64,000 bases of DNA from Hydrogenophaga sp. (GTDB taxonomy: Bacteria; Pseudomonadota; Gammaproteobacteria; Burkholderiales; Burkholderiaceae_C). The stretch is from positions 48,834 to 112,833 of the forward strand of contig NZ_JAABRQ010000013.1 in NCBI RefSeq assembly GCF_011390835.1, written 5' to 3'. Made by a program: the position numbers and the translations under genes. This document shows, one piece after another, positions 44,159 to 51,830 of the stretch. Position 1 is the first letter of the stretch. Each line of letters opens with the position of its first letter. The notes under the pieces are model-generated. The model was not told the DNA's origin. It was given only the letters and a program-made list of their open reading frames with translations, and made no database searches.

Positions 44159-44817
44159 TCGGCCTCGACCAGTTTGTAGCCCACGCCGCGTACGTTCTTG
44201 ATCCAGGCTGTGCCCAGCTTCTTGCGCAGGTGGTGAAGGTGCACTTCGACCGCGTTGCTCGCGACCTCGTCCTGCCAGCCGTATAGGCGGTTTTCGAGTT
44301 GCTCGCGCGAGAGCACGGTGCCCGGGCGCTCGATCAACACTGCGAGCAGGTCGAACTCGCGGGCAGCGAGCGCCACCGGGTTGCCGTCGAGCAGCACCTG
44401 GCGCTTGAGCGGCTGCACCACCAAGCGGCCCAGGCGCATTTCGGGCTCACCCCGACCGCTGCGGCGGCGCCCCAGGGCGTGTATGCGGGCGATCAGCTCG
44501 TCCAGATCAAAGGGTTTGGTGAGGTAGTCATCGGCGCCCAGGTTCAATCCGGCCACGCGGTCGCTCACCGCGTCACGCGCCGAGACTACCAGCACCGCCA
44601 CTTCCTGCTGCTGGCTGCGCAGCCACCGCAGCACCTGCAGGCCGTCTTTGCCTGGCAGGCCGATGTCGAGCAACAGCAGGTCGTAGGCCACGGTGCGCAG
44701 GGCTGCTTCCGTGGCCTTGCCGTCGCGCACCCAGTCGACGTTGAAGCCTGCCAGGCGCAGGCCACGCTCGATACCGCTGCCCAGCATCGAGTCATCTTCA
44801 GCCACCAGTATCTTCAT
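44155..44817 (-). CDS. Response regulator, QseB/PmrA-like
   Basis: The 220-residue OmpR-family regulator has a receiver with acidic pair Asp8-Asp9, phospho-acceptor Asp51 in LLLDIGLPGKDG and LTKPFD with the conserved Lys. A winged-helix DNA-binding domain ends in NAVEVHLHHLRKKLG and NVRGVGYKLVEAD. QseB/PmrA relatives bind CTTAAG-like direct repeats spaced by 11 bases centre to centre; similar repeats sit upstream of two small exported-protein genes in this neighbourhood. The ATG at 44817 is preferred over an in-frame TTG. It is the first gene of the two-component operon. Confidence 0.92.
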   Translation of the reverse strand: MKILVAEDDSMLGSGIERGLRLAGFNVDWVRDGKATEAALRTVAYDLLLLDIGLPGKDGLQVLRWLRSQQQEVAVLVVSARDAVSDRVAGLNLGADDYLTKPFDLDELIARIHALGRRRSGRGEPEMRLGRLVVQPLKRQVLLDGNPVALAAREFDLLAVLIERPGTVLSREQLENRLYGWQDEVASNAVEVHLHHLRKKLGTAWIKNVRGVGYKLVEAD

Positions 44818-44835
44818 GACTGTCAAGTGTGCGCG

Positions 44836-44861
44836 AAAAAAAAGCGGGGAGAACCCCGCTT
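44836..44861 (-). terminator. Rho-independent terminator after the Lys/Glu-rich exported-protein gene
   Basis: On the minus strand an eight-base stem AAGCGGGG / CCCCGCTT with a TTCT loop is followed by a run of T residues. It separates the small exported-protein gene from the response-regulator gene, although some read-through into the latter is possible because its start is only 19 bases downstream. Confidence 0.9.
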
Positions 44862-44887
44862 GGACTGGTCGAGACGGTTCTGATGAA

Positions 44888-45136
44888 TCAGGACTTCTTG
44901 TCTTCCTTCTTCATTTCCTTTTTCTCTTCCTTCTTCATCTCTTTCTTCATCTCTTCCTTCTTGGCCGGTGCGGCGGTGTCGCTGCCAGCAGCAGGTGCCG
45001 TGGCAGCAGCGGCGACAGGTGCAGCAGCAGGTGCAGCAGCAGGCTTGGCAGTGGCAGGGGCCGCTGGCGTGGTGGCGTGAGCCACACCGATGGACAGCAG
45101 GGCGGAAGCAGCCAGGGCGATCAGGGTTTTGTTCAT
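44888..45136 (-). CDS. Small exported Ala/Pro- and Lys/Glu/Met-rich protein
   Basis: The 82-residue protein starts with a clear signal peptide (NKTLIALAASALLSIGVAHA), then an Ala/Pro-rich spacer, and ends with a strongly charged, Met-containing tail built from KKE and MKK units (EEMKKEMKKEEKKEMKKEDKK). It has no recognisable domain. A second gene 1.7 kb away (46848-47150) has the same architecture and an almost identical signal peptide start. Both are downstream of a CTTAG-type direct repeat. A periplasmic metal- or polyanion-buffer role controlled by the adjacent two-component system is inferred, not shown. Confidence 0.82.
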   Translation of the reverse strand: MNKTLIALAASALLSIGVAHATTPAAPATAKPAAAPAAAPVAAAATAPAAGSDTAAPAKKEEMKKEMKKEEKKEMKKEDKKS

Positions 45137-45208
45137 GAGAAATCCGTTGGAGGGTTGAATATGTCGTCGGTCGAAGACCGGGACGGAGAGCATTCTGTGC
45201 TGGCAACA

Positions 45209-45225
45209 CTTAGGAAAGATTTAAA
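45209..45225 (-). promoter_or_regulatory. CTTAG-type direct repeat, copy 1 (putative QseB/PmrA-like box)
   Basis: On the plus strand the site reads CTTAGG, five bases, TTTAAA, i.e. two half-sites on an 11-bp phase, as in PmrA/QseB boxes (YTTAAK-N5-YTTAAK). Its near edge is 72 bases upstream of the small exported-protein ATG. On the gene's strand an AGAAT element follows the site by 12 bases and may be the -10. It matches copy 2 at 47225 in spacing, distance and trailing AGAAT. Confidence 0.6.
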
Positions 45226-45298
45226 CAAACGGGTCGTTACCTTCTGTTAAAACCGAAACGTTCAATCCGGGCAGATGACTTGCCCGACAGGAGCCCAC

Positions 45299-45682
45299 AT
45301 GACGTCTTTTCACAAGGTCGTGCTGTTCACCGACGGCGATGGTTACGCCCGCTTTCGCGACGAGGTGGTGTCGCTCTCCGAAGGAACGCCGGCCGCGCTC
45401 CTCTCGCCGCTGATGACCTGTGACGGCTACCAGTTGCGCCAGAGTCCGGTTGGTTTTCGAAGCGAATTCCATTGCACCGGCGCGCCGCAGTGGCTATTTG
45501 TATTGCAGGGCCGCATGGAGATTGGTCTGCAAGATGGCAGCACCCGCGATTTCGGGCCCGGTGAGCACTTCTATTCGGCCGATACCTTGCCCGAAGGCGC
45601 TGCGTTTGACCCCCAGCTGCATGGCCACCGTAGCCGGCAGATAGGCGATCAGCCTCTGGTGACGTTGTTCGTTCGCGGTTGA
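45299..45682 (+). CDS. Small cupin-like protein
   Basis: The 127-residue protein has one double-stranded beta-helix-like region: GFRSEFHCTGAPQWLFVLQGRMEIGLQDGSTRDFGPGEHFYSADTLP, compatible with a cupin fold, though the metal-ligand set is incomplete (HxH replaced by HCT). It has a perfect AGGAG site before the ATG at 45299. It is divergent from the Lys/Glu-rich exported-protein gene, and the putative CTTAG-type box sits in the shared intergenic region. Function unknown. Confidence 0.72.
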   Translation: MTSFHKVVLFTDGDGYARFRDEVVSLSEGTPAALLSPLMTCDGYQLRQSPVGFRSEFHCTGAPQWLFVLQGRMEIGLQDGSTRDFGPGEHFYSADTLPEGAAFDPQLHGHRSRQIGDQPLVTLFVRG

Positions 45683-45709
45683 TGGTGGCGCAGGTGCGCG
45701 CCGGTAGCT

Positions 45710-46753
45710 TCAGTCGTCGGGCATCCGCAGGCGCAGCAACGCGCGCACAAATCCGTGGTCGCTGCGGGTGCGATCGCGGCCTTCAAACAGGTGGTCGTTG
45801 AACACCTCGACCCGCCGTACATCGCCGATGGCGTGGCGGCTGGTGGCCACGAACTCTTCGCTTACCAGCATCTGGTCGAGCACTTCGGGGTAGCCTTGGT
45901 GGATATGGGAATACGCTACATCGCGCCGCAGCGCGGCTTCACCTTGCACATCCCACGCGCTGTAGAGCGCGCTGTCCCGCGCACCTTTGTCGTAAGCGGT
46001 TTGTGAGGTGGCGGCGATCAGCTGGGTGGTCACGCTGTGCGGGCTGTCGTTGAGGTCGCCCATGACGACGAGTGGCAGTCTCGTGCGGTGCAGCAGCTCC
46101 ACCACCTTCAGCCGAAGGGCCAGTGCCTCGCCGGCGCGCATGATGAGCGAGCGCAAGGTGCCGAGCGCTTGGACGGCTGGGTCGTCGGTGTCTTCGCTGG
46201 TGCGACCGTCCGAGTCCTGCAGGAACTTGGGTCGCTTGGACTTGAGGTGGGCGGTGATGACCGCCACCGGCTGGCCGTGCTTGAGCTTGAGCGTGACCAG
46301 CAGCGGCGGGCGCTCGAAGTGCTCGTGCGCGCCCAGACCTGGCACCTGCACTACCGCCTGCGGCGGGAAGTTGACCAGCGACTCCACGGATTCCACCGCC
46401 AGGCGCGTGACGATGCCGACCCGCGGCGTGCCTTGTGCGCCGCTGTGGCCAGGTCCGTTTTCTGCACCGGGCACCGACACAAAATCATAGTTCAGGCCAC
46501 TGGCCGCCACCGCGGCGCGTAGCGCCACCTCGTCCCATATTTCCTGCACCGCCAGCACGTCGGCATTCAGCGCATGGATCCGCTCACCCAGCCAGTCAAC
46601 CTTGCGACGGAAATCCGTCTCGCTGTAGGGGTCCTGGCCGCTGTAGAAATGCCGGCCGGCCTGTGCCAGGTTGAGCACATTGGCGGTAGCCAGCATCAAA
46701 GTGGCGTAGCGCGGCTGGGTCGAAGGCTGGTCGGACGTAGAGGGCGAAGTCAT
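45710..46753 (-). CDS. Endonuclease/exonuclease/phosphatase family protein
   Basis: The 347-residue protein has the EEP (exonuclease III/DNase I-like) motif set: LMLATANVLNL, VLAVQEIWDE (metal-binding Glu), ITAHLKSKRPKFL, VVMGDLNDSPHS and the terminal RSDHGFVRALL with the catalytic Asp-His pair. Family members cleave phosphodiesters of DNA, RNA or lipids. No signal peptide or helper domain is visible, so the substrate is open. The start at 46753 is a choice among in-frame ATGs without a clear ribosome site. Confidence 0.85.
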   Translation of the reverse strand: MTSPSTSDQPSTQPRYATLMLATANVLNLAQAGRHFYSGQDPYSETDFRRKVDWLGERIHALNADVLAVQEIWDEVALRAAVAASGLNYDFVSVPGAENGPGHSGAQGTPRVGIVTRLAVESVESLVNFPPQAVVQVPGLGAHEHFERPPLLVTLKLKHGQPVAVITAHLKSKRPKFLQDSDGRTSEDTDDPAVQALGTLRSLIMRAGEALALRLKVVELLHRTRLPLVVMGDLNDSPHSVTTQLIAATSQTAYDKGARDSALYSAWDVQGEAALRRDVAYSHIHQGYPEVLDQMLVSEEFVATSRHAIGDVRRVEVFNDHLFEGRDRTRSDHGFVRALLRLRMPDD

Positions 46754-46797
46754 GCATGCACTGTAGTCAATCCACATCCTTCTTACAGCGCCACCAG

Positions 46798-46832
46798 AAA
46801 GGCCAGCAGCGGGCACCTGCCCGCTGTTGGCC
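46798..46832 (-). terminator. Terminator hairpin after second small exported-protein gene
   Basis: A 13-base arm GGCCAGCAGCGGG is nearly perfectly repeated inverted (one mismatch) after a six-base loop. On the minus strand the stem is followed by TTTCT. It lies about 16 bases after the stop of the 46848-47150 gene. Confidence 0.68.
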
Positions 46833-46847
46833 GTTGCTGCTAAGTCA

Positions 46848-47150
46848 TCAGGCCTTGGGGGCGACCTCTTTCACGGCCTTGTGCTTGGCGTCTTCTTTGG
46901 TGAGCTTGTGTTTCATGTCCTTTTTCTTTTCCGCATGCTGAGCCATTTTCAGGTGATCCGCTTTGGGCGCGTTGGCAGCTTTGGTGGCCGGCGTGACCAT
47001 GTCAGCAGGCTGGGTGGCCGTGGTGGCCATTTCAGTGTGCTTGACCAAGGGCGCAGCAGGCGCGGCGGTGGCTGTTGGTGCAGCGGCGCTGGCGGCACCA
47101 GCGGCGACCAGGGTGAGCGCGGACATCAGGGTGATCAGGGTCTTGTTCAT
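46848..47150 (-). CDS. Small exported Ala- and Lys/His/Met-rich protein
   Basis: The 100-residue protein has a signal peptide (NKTLITLMSALTLVAAGAASA), an Ala/Thr/Pro-rich stretch, and a charged tail with Met and His (HLKMAQHAEKKKDMKHKLTKEDAKHK). It shares its architecture and its first residues (NKTLI) with the 44888-45136 gene, so the two look like diverged copies. The Met/His/Lys tail suggests metal or anion interaction. It has its own CTTAG-type direct repeat upstream and a hairpin downstream. Confidence 0.8.
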   Translation of the reverse strand: MNKTLITLMSALTLVAAGAASAAAPTATAAPAAPLVKHTEMATTATQPADMVTPATKAANAPKADHLKMAQHAEKKKDMKHKLTKEDAKHKAVKEVAPKA

Positions 47151-47224
47151 GTGAACTCCTAGGGAACGTTGTGTGCCCAGGAACAACCTTGTTCCTGCGA
47201 CGAAGTGAATTCTTGAGTGGCCAA

Positions 47225-47241
47225 CTTAGCCTGTTCTTAGG
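47225..47241 (-). promoter_or_regulatory. CTTAG-type direct repeat, copy 2 (putative QseB/PmrA-like box)
   Basis: On the plus strand the site reads CTTAGC, CTGTT, CTTAGG: two near-identical half-sites at 11-bp spacing. Its near edge lies 74 bases upstream of the 46848-47150 start codon (copy 1 is 72 upstream of its gene). On the gene's strand an AGAAT element follows after 11 bases (12 in copy 1). The shared geometry supports one regulator binding both, most simply the adjacent QseB/PmrA-like protein. Confidence 0.62.
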
Positions 47242-47247
47242 CGAAAA

Positions 47248-47272
47248 AAAGCGGACCGAAGTCCGCTTTTTT
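47248..47272 (-). terminator. Rho-independent terminator after rhlE
   Basis: A nine-base stem AAAGCGGAC / GTCCGCTTT with a CGAA loop has A residues on one side and T residues on the other, so it can work in both directions. On the minus strand it lies 17 bases after the rhlE stop. Confidence 0.9.
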
Positions 47273-47289
47273 CCTGGCGTGTTCGCGTT

Positions 47290-49062
47290 TCAGCGAATGC
47301 GACCGAAACTGGTGCGCAGTGGATCGGCGGCACCGCCACCACCACCGCCGCCACCCTTGCCGCGACCACCGCCGCCGCCACCACCGCCCTTGCCGCGGTT
47401 GCCACCGCCGCGCATCGAGTCGATGCTGGTACGCAGGGGGTCGGGCTGGCCGCCCGGTGCAGCGCTGCGAGGACGTGGTTCGCGGATGCGCAGGCTGCCC
47501 AGGTGGGCATTGGGTCCAGGCTGGCGCTCTTCGCGTGGCTCACGGTCTTCGCGCGGACCACGGTCTTCACGCGGCGCACGCTCGGCGCGCGGCTCGGTGT
47601 GGCGAGGCTGGCCGTGATTGGGACGGTTGCCGCCACCGCTATTGCGGCCACCGGCGCGCCGGCCTTCGCCGCGAGGCGCCTGGCGCTCGCCATCGGCACG
47701 GGGCTGACCATCACCACCGCTGGCAGGCCGCTGGCGCTGACGCTGACCACCACCCCCGTTGCCACCACCCTCGGTGGCTTTCTTTTCGCGCACCCGCTGC
47801 AACATCTCGGTACGAGCTGACTTGGCCGCCGCCGCCATGACTTCGCGGCTGGGCGGCTTGCCCGCGCCACCCCAGATGGTCTGGCGACCCATGGCGATGG
47901 GCTCGGGCTTCTCGCCCGGCTCGGGCATGAACTCCGGGAAGATCTGCACCGGAATCTGCTGTTTGGTGAAGCGCTCGATATCCATCATGAAGCCTTCTTC
48001 GTCCAGGCTCACCAAGTTGACCGCTTCGCCGCTCTTGCCGGCTCGACCGGTGCGCCCGATGCGGTGCACATAGTCTTCAGAGACGTTGGGGATTTCGTAG
48101 TTCACCACGTGTGGCAACTCATCGATGTCGATGCCGCGCGCCGCGATGTCTGTGGCCACCAGGGCGCGAATGTCTCCGCTCTTGAAGCCGGCCAGCGCCT
48201 GGGTGCGGGCACCCTGGCTCTTGTTCCCGTGCAGCGCCATAGCCTGAATGCCGTTCTTGGTCAGGAACTCGGCCACGTTGTTGGCGCCGAACTTGGTGCG
48301 GGTGAATACCAGCACCTGGCTCCAGTTGTGCTGGTTGATGATGTGCGCCAGCAGTGCTTTTTTCTTGCCGCGACCCACCGGGTGGATCACTTGGGTGATG
48401 CGCTGCACGGTGGTGTTGCGCGGTGTCACCTGGATGCTCAGCGGATCCTTGAGCAGGTTGTTAGCCAAGTCGCGGATCTCGTCGCTGAAGGTGGCTGAAA
48501 ACAGCAGGCTTTGCTTGTCCTTGGGTACCAGGGCCAGGATCTTCTTCACGTCATGGATGAAACCCATGTCGAGCATGCGGTCGGCTTCGTCGAGCACCAG
48601 CATCTGCACGGCGGAGAGGTCGAGAAAACCTTGCTGCTGCAGGTCGAGCAGGCGACCGGGCGTGGCCACCAGGATATCGACACCGCGCTTCATGGCGTTG
48701 ATTTGCGGGTTCATGCCGACGCCACCAAACACCACGGTGGAGCTGAGATCCACGTGCTTGCCGTAGGTGCGCACGGATTCCTCGACCTGGGCCGCGAGCT
48801 CGCGCGTTGGGGTGAGCACCAAAGCCCGTATGCCGATGCCGCCAAATTTGCTCTTGCTGCGCTCGCTCTCGCTCAGGCGCTGCAGCATGGGCAGGGTGAA
48901 GGCGGCAGTCTTGCCGGTGCCCGTCTGGGCGCCACCGAGCAGGTCGCGCCCGGCCAGCACGGCCGGGATGGCCTCGATCTGGATGGGGGTGGGGGTCTCA
49001 TAGCCGTGCTCGCGCACTGCCTGGACAATGGCCGGGGCCAGATTCAAATCGTCAAAAGTCAT
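47290..49062 (-). CDS. rhlE: DEAD-box RNA helicase, RhlE type
   Basis: The 590-residue ATP-dependent RNA helicase acts in RNA decay and ribosome assembly. It has the Q motif [10 protein letters not shown], motif I AQTGTGKT, Ia [16 protein letters not shown] (in VLDEADRML), III SAT and [15 protein letters not shown]. The catalytic core ends near residue 380. The long tail is basic and Gly/Arg/Pro-rich, typical of RhlE. It ends in two copies of a Gly-rich unit ([11 protein letters not shown]) flanked by two DPLRTS segments, an unusual internal duplication. The corresponding DNA, roughly 47325-47430, is low-complexity. Confidence 0.95.
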   Translation of the reverse strand: MTFDDLNLAPAIVQAVREHGYETPTPIQIEAIPAVLAGRDLLGGAQTGTGKTAAFTLPMLQRLSESERSKSKFGGIGIRALVLTPTRELAAQVEESVRTYGKHVDLSSTVVFGGVGMNPQINAMKRGVDILVATPGRLLDLQQQGFLDLSAVQMLVLDEADRMLDMGFIHDVKKILALVPKDKQSLLFSATFSDEIRDLANNLLKDPLSIQVTPRNTTVQRITQVIHPVGRGKKKALLAHIINQHNWSQVLVFTRTKFGANNVAEFLTKNGIQAMALHGNKSQGARTQALAGFKSGDIRALVATDIAARGIDIDELPHVVNYEIPNVSEDYVHRIGRTGRAGKSGEAVNLVSLDEEGFMMDIERFTKQQIPVQIFPEFMPEPGEKPEPIAMGRQTIWGGAGKPPSREVMAAAAKSARTEMLQRVREKKATEGGGNGGGGQRQRQRPASGGDGQPRADGERQAPRGEGRRAGGRNSGGGNRPNHGQPRHTEPRAERAPREDRGPREDREPREERQPGPNAHLGSLRIREPRPRSAAPGGQPDPLRTSIDSMRGGGNRGKGGGGGGGGRGKGGGGGGGGAADPLRTSFGRIR

Positions 49063-49395
49063 TTAGTTGTGGCGCCCTTCCTGGGCGCTGGGGGCATCTG
49101 CCCGTTCGAATGCCAAGGCATCCGCTCAGTAGAAGGCAGACAGGGGTCAGACAGTGGATCGGTGCGCCCCAGTCGGTGTGGCGCTGATCCTCCAGCAGGC
49201 TGCTGGTGTTGCGAGTCACTGAAGCAGCGCAACGGCCATATTGTCGCACGTCTGCGCCAACGACCGGTCAGACGGTCAGGCAGGGAAAAACCCCTCACCA
49301 CTTCCATAATGGTGTAGGGCTGCTTCGCGACACTTTGCTTAACGCCCTGACTTCCCCCTTCTGATGCCGACCGACTGGCCCCTTCCATTGCCCTG
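49063..49395 (+). other. Divergent intergenic region rhlE / DUF1631
   Basis: No gene is visible in these 333 bases. Near rhlE there is a GGCGCCC / GGGCGC hairpin (about 49070-49088), which could be part of its leader. A stretch around 49103 resembles the T-loop of a tRNA (GTTCGAATGC) but no acceptor or anticodon arm surrounds it. Two tandem GGTCAGNC units occur near 49265-49281. No promoter could be assigned with confidence. Confidence 0.45.
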
Positions 49396-51567
49396 ATGAA
49401 GACCCCGATGATGCTGCGCCTGGGCGTGGCCAACGACATGAGCCGTCTGCGACCTTCGTTGCAGGACTGCCTGGAATCGGTGCTGTCCGTCTCGGATTCG
49501 ATGGTCGAGGACCTGCTCGAAGGCCTGAACGCGTCGATCAATCCCGATCACGCGGGCCAGATGAGCCGCACCCACGGCCGGTTGGACCCCGCGCTGGTGA
49601 GGCGGCTCGTGGCTCAGGAGGACGCCCTCAAGCGCACCTGGCACGAAGAGCTGCGCCGTGCGCTCTACCACGGCGGCGAGATGGATGCGGTGGGCCGTTC
49701 GCCGGTGCGCTTTGACGATTTACGCCTGCTTGATGAGCAGCAGATCGACGCCACCATTGGCTTCGCGCTGGCCGAACAAGAGCTCACGCGGGTCAGCGCC
49801 GACCTGTTGCCCCGCCTCAATGCCCTCGTCAGCAGCTTGCTGGGCTGGCTCACCGTACAGGGCGACCTCAACCCCCTCAAACCCGCAGCTTTCGCTCGCG
49901 CCCTGCGCGCCGTGCTGGTGCAGCATGTGCCTGATGTCGCGCAGCGTACCGCGCTCTTTCCTCCGGCCGCCGGCGCCTTGGGCGAGAGCTTGCGTCAGGT
50001 CTACCGCGAGCTGACCCAGTGGTTGCTGGTGCACGGGGTGGAGCCACTGGAGAGCCCGGCCACGCGGCTGCGCCGTGAGCACGTGCCTCGCGGCGCCGTC
50101 GGGCTCACCCTGCTGACGCTGGGTCGTTTGCGCCAACTGCTGGCCGGCGATCTGGAGCGGCCGGCGCTGGATGGCGGCAGCCACGAGTTCCTGCACACCG
50201 TGCCCTTGTCCATGACGGCCCTGGAAGACATGGACATGGTCGAGCCTTTGATCCAGCGCCTGCGCCAGCGGGCCAGCCCGTCACCGGATTCCGCGCCGCC
50301 CGAGCTGCCCATCGTCGAAGAACAGCACCTCGGGCGCCTGCTGGGCCAGGAGGTGGTGCGCCTGATGCTCGACAACCTGACGCAGGACGAGCGCCTGCTG
50401 CCCGCGATCCGCCAGCAGATTGGTCTGCTGGAGCCGGTGCTGGTGAAGCTGTCACACGCCGATCCGCGGTTCTTCAGCGAGCGCCAGCACCCGGCGCGCC
50501 AGCTGCTCGAAGCCATCACCCAGCGCAGCCTGGGGTACCTGAGCCAGAGCGATGAAGGCTTTGCCGAGCTCAGGCGCTCTGTGGTTGGCGCGGTCAAGGC
50601 GATCAACAGCGCACCGGCCACCGAGGAGGTGTTTGCCCGCCTGCTGCGCCGGCTGCGCCGCCGGTGGGACGAGGACGACACGCGAAAGAACCAGATGCGC
50701 ACTGAGGCGGCGCGCGCCTTGCTGCACGCCGAGCAGCGCCACCTGCTGGCCGAGCGGCTGGCCAAGGAATTCCAGCATCGGCTGGCTGAAAAAGACGTGC
50801 CCGACTTTGTGGTGGATTTCCTGTGCCGACCCTGGGCGCAAGCGGTCGCCGAGTCGCAGCTCTGCGGCGAGCTCAGCGGGACCGATGGCCCGCCGATTGC
50901 CTCCGTGGCCGATGAGCTGATCTGGAGCGCCCAGGCTTCGCTGATCCGCCGCGACCGCAGCCGCCTGGTCAAGCTGGTGCCGCGCCTGCTGAGCCAGTTG
51001 CGACAGGGACTGCAGCTCATCGACTACCCAGCCGACCGCACCGCGCAGTTTTTTGACGCGCTGGTGGCCCTGCAGGAGCAGGCCTTCGACACGCCCACTC
51101 CCGTGGCGGCGCCGGCTCCCCCCACGCTCATGGCCGTGGTCCCGACGCTGGTGGAGCGAGTGGACGCGGCGCCAGCGCCAGTGCCGCAGGACGAAGCGGG
51201 CAAAGGTTTCTGGATGGCAGGCCAGGAAGCCATGGACGCGGGCTACGTGTCGGACGAATCGGGTCCGATGCCACTGGAGCCGTTGCAGTCTGCCTCCACC
51301 GATCTGCTGCCCGGTGCATGGGTCGACCTGCTGATCGAAGGCGGCTGGGTTCGCGCCCAGCTCACCTGGGCCAGCCCGCACGGCACGCTGTTCATGTTCA
51401 TATCCACCCGCGGCCTGGCGCATTCCATGACCCGGCGCACCCTCAAGCGGCTGCTGAACAACGAGGTGCTGCGCGTGATCTCGCGCGGTGATGTGGTCGA
51501 AGGTGCGCTCGACGCGGTGGCACAGGCCGCCTTGCGCAATGTCGGCGAACCAGACAGCCTGAGCTGA
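49396..51567 (+). CDS. DUF1631 family protein, copy 1
   Basis: The 723-residue cytosolic protein has no membrane segment. It shows the DUF1631 pattern: a helical N-terminal half, a middle signature DPRFFSERQHPARQLLEAIT (about 356-375), a later LIDYPADRTAQFFDALVALQEQAF segment, and a C-terminal module (about 640-710: GAWVDLLIEGGWVRAQLTWASPHGTLFMF, MTRRTLKRLLN). The end module resembles a PilZ-like small beta-barrel but lacks clear c-di-GMP-binding RxxxR motifs. Function is unknown. A second DUF1631 gene lies 2.7 kb downstream, with ettA and DUF1415 between. The exact start is uncertain; no ribosome site is obvious. Confidence 0.85.
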   Translation: MKTPMMLRLGVANDMSRLRPSLQDCLESVLSVSDSMVEDLLEGLNASINPDHAGQMSRTHGRLDPALVRRLVAQEDALKRTWHEELRRALYHGGEMDAVGRSPVRFDDLRLLDEQQIDATIGFALAEQELTRVSADLLPRLNALVSSLLGWLTVQGDLNPLKPAAFARALRAVLVQHVPDVAQRTALFPPAAGALGESLRQVYRELTQWLLVHGVEPLESPATRLRREHVPRGAVGLTLLTLGRLRQLLAGDLERPALDGGSHEFLHTVPLSMTALEDMDMVEPLIQRLRQRASPSPDSAPPELPIVEEQHLGRLLGQEVVRLMLDNLTQDERLLPAIRQQIGLLEPVLVKLSHADPRFFSERQHPARQLLEAITQRSLGYLSQSDEGFAELRRSVVGAVKAINSAPATEEVFARLLRRLRRRWDEDDTRKNQMRTEAARALLHAEQRHLLAERLAKEFQHRLAEKDVPDFVVDFLCRPWAQAVAESQLCGELSGTDGPPIASVADELIWSAQASLIRRDRSRLVKLVPRLLSQLRQGLQLIDYPADRTAQFFDALVALQEQAFDTPTPVAAPAPPTLMAVVPTLVERVDAAPAPVPQDEAGKGFWMAGQEAMDAGYVSDESGPMPLEPLQSASTDLLPGAWVDLLIEGGWVRAQLTWASPHGTLFMFISTRGLAHSMTRRTLKRLLNNEVLRVISRGDVVEGALDAVAQAALRNVGEPDSLS

Positions 51568-51725
51568 CGCTGGGCCGCCCACTTCTGCGCGCCTGATAGG
51601 GAAACGTAGAGGCAGGGGATAATGGGGGTTTTGGCTGCCATAGCCACCGGTCGATCAGACTAGGCCCCGCAGGCGGACATCTCCGCCAGACGCCGTTTCC
51701 TTGACCACCCCAGTACCGAATCAGC

Positions 51726-51830
51726 AATGGCTCAATACGTTTTGGTGGCATGGCGCTGTGTCTGCTGACGCATTCGCCTCCGTTCCCTTCGCTCACTAAG
51801 ATTTTTTTCACAAATGGCTCAATACGTTTT
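51726..51830 (+). repeat. Duplicated ettA start region (18-bp direct repeats)
   Basis: The 18 bases AATGGCTCAATACGTTTT occur at 51726-51743 and again at 51813-51830, where they form the ettA start codon and first five codons. The upstream copy opens its own short frame, ATG at 51727, encoding MAQYVLVAWRCVC then TGA. The copies are 87 bases apart, suggesting a local duplication or an insertion that split the original start. It could affect EttA translation. Confidence 0.9.

Noticed and set aside
47325..47430. CRISPR-like or satellite repeat in the rhlE region
   Set aside because: The periodicity is codon-based (GGN codons for Gly) inside a coding tail; no repeat-spacer pattern exists.
49095..49120. 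tRNA-like T-loop (GTTCGAATGC) in the rhlE/DUF1631 spacer
   Set aside because: No acceptor stem, anticodon arm or CCA end could be paired with it on either strand.
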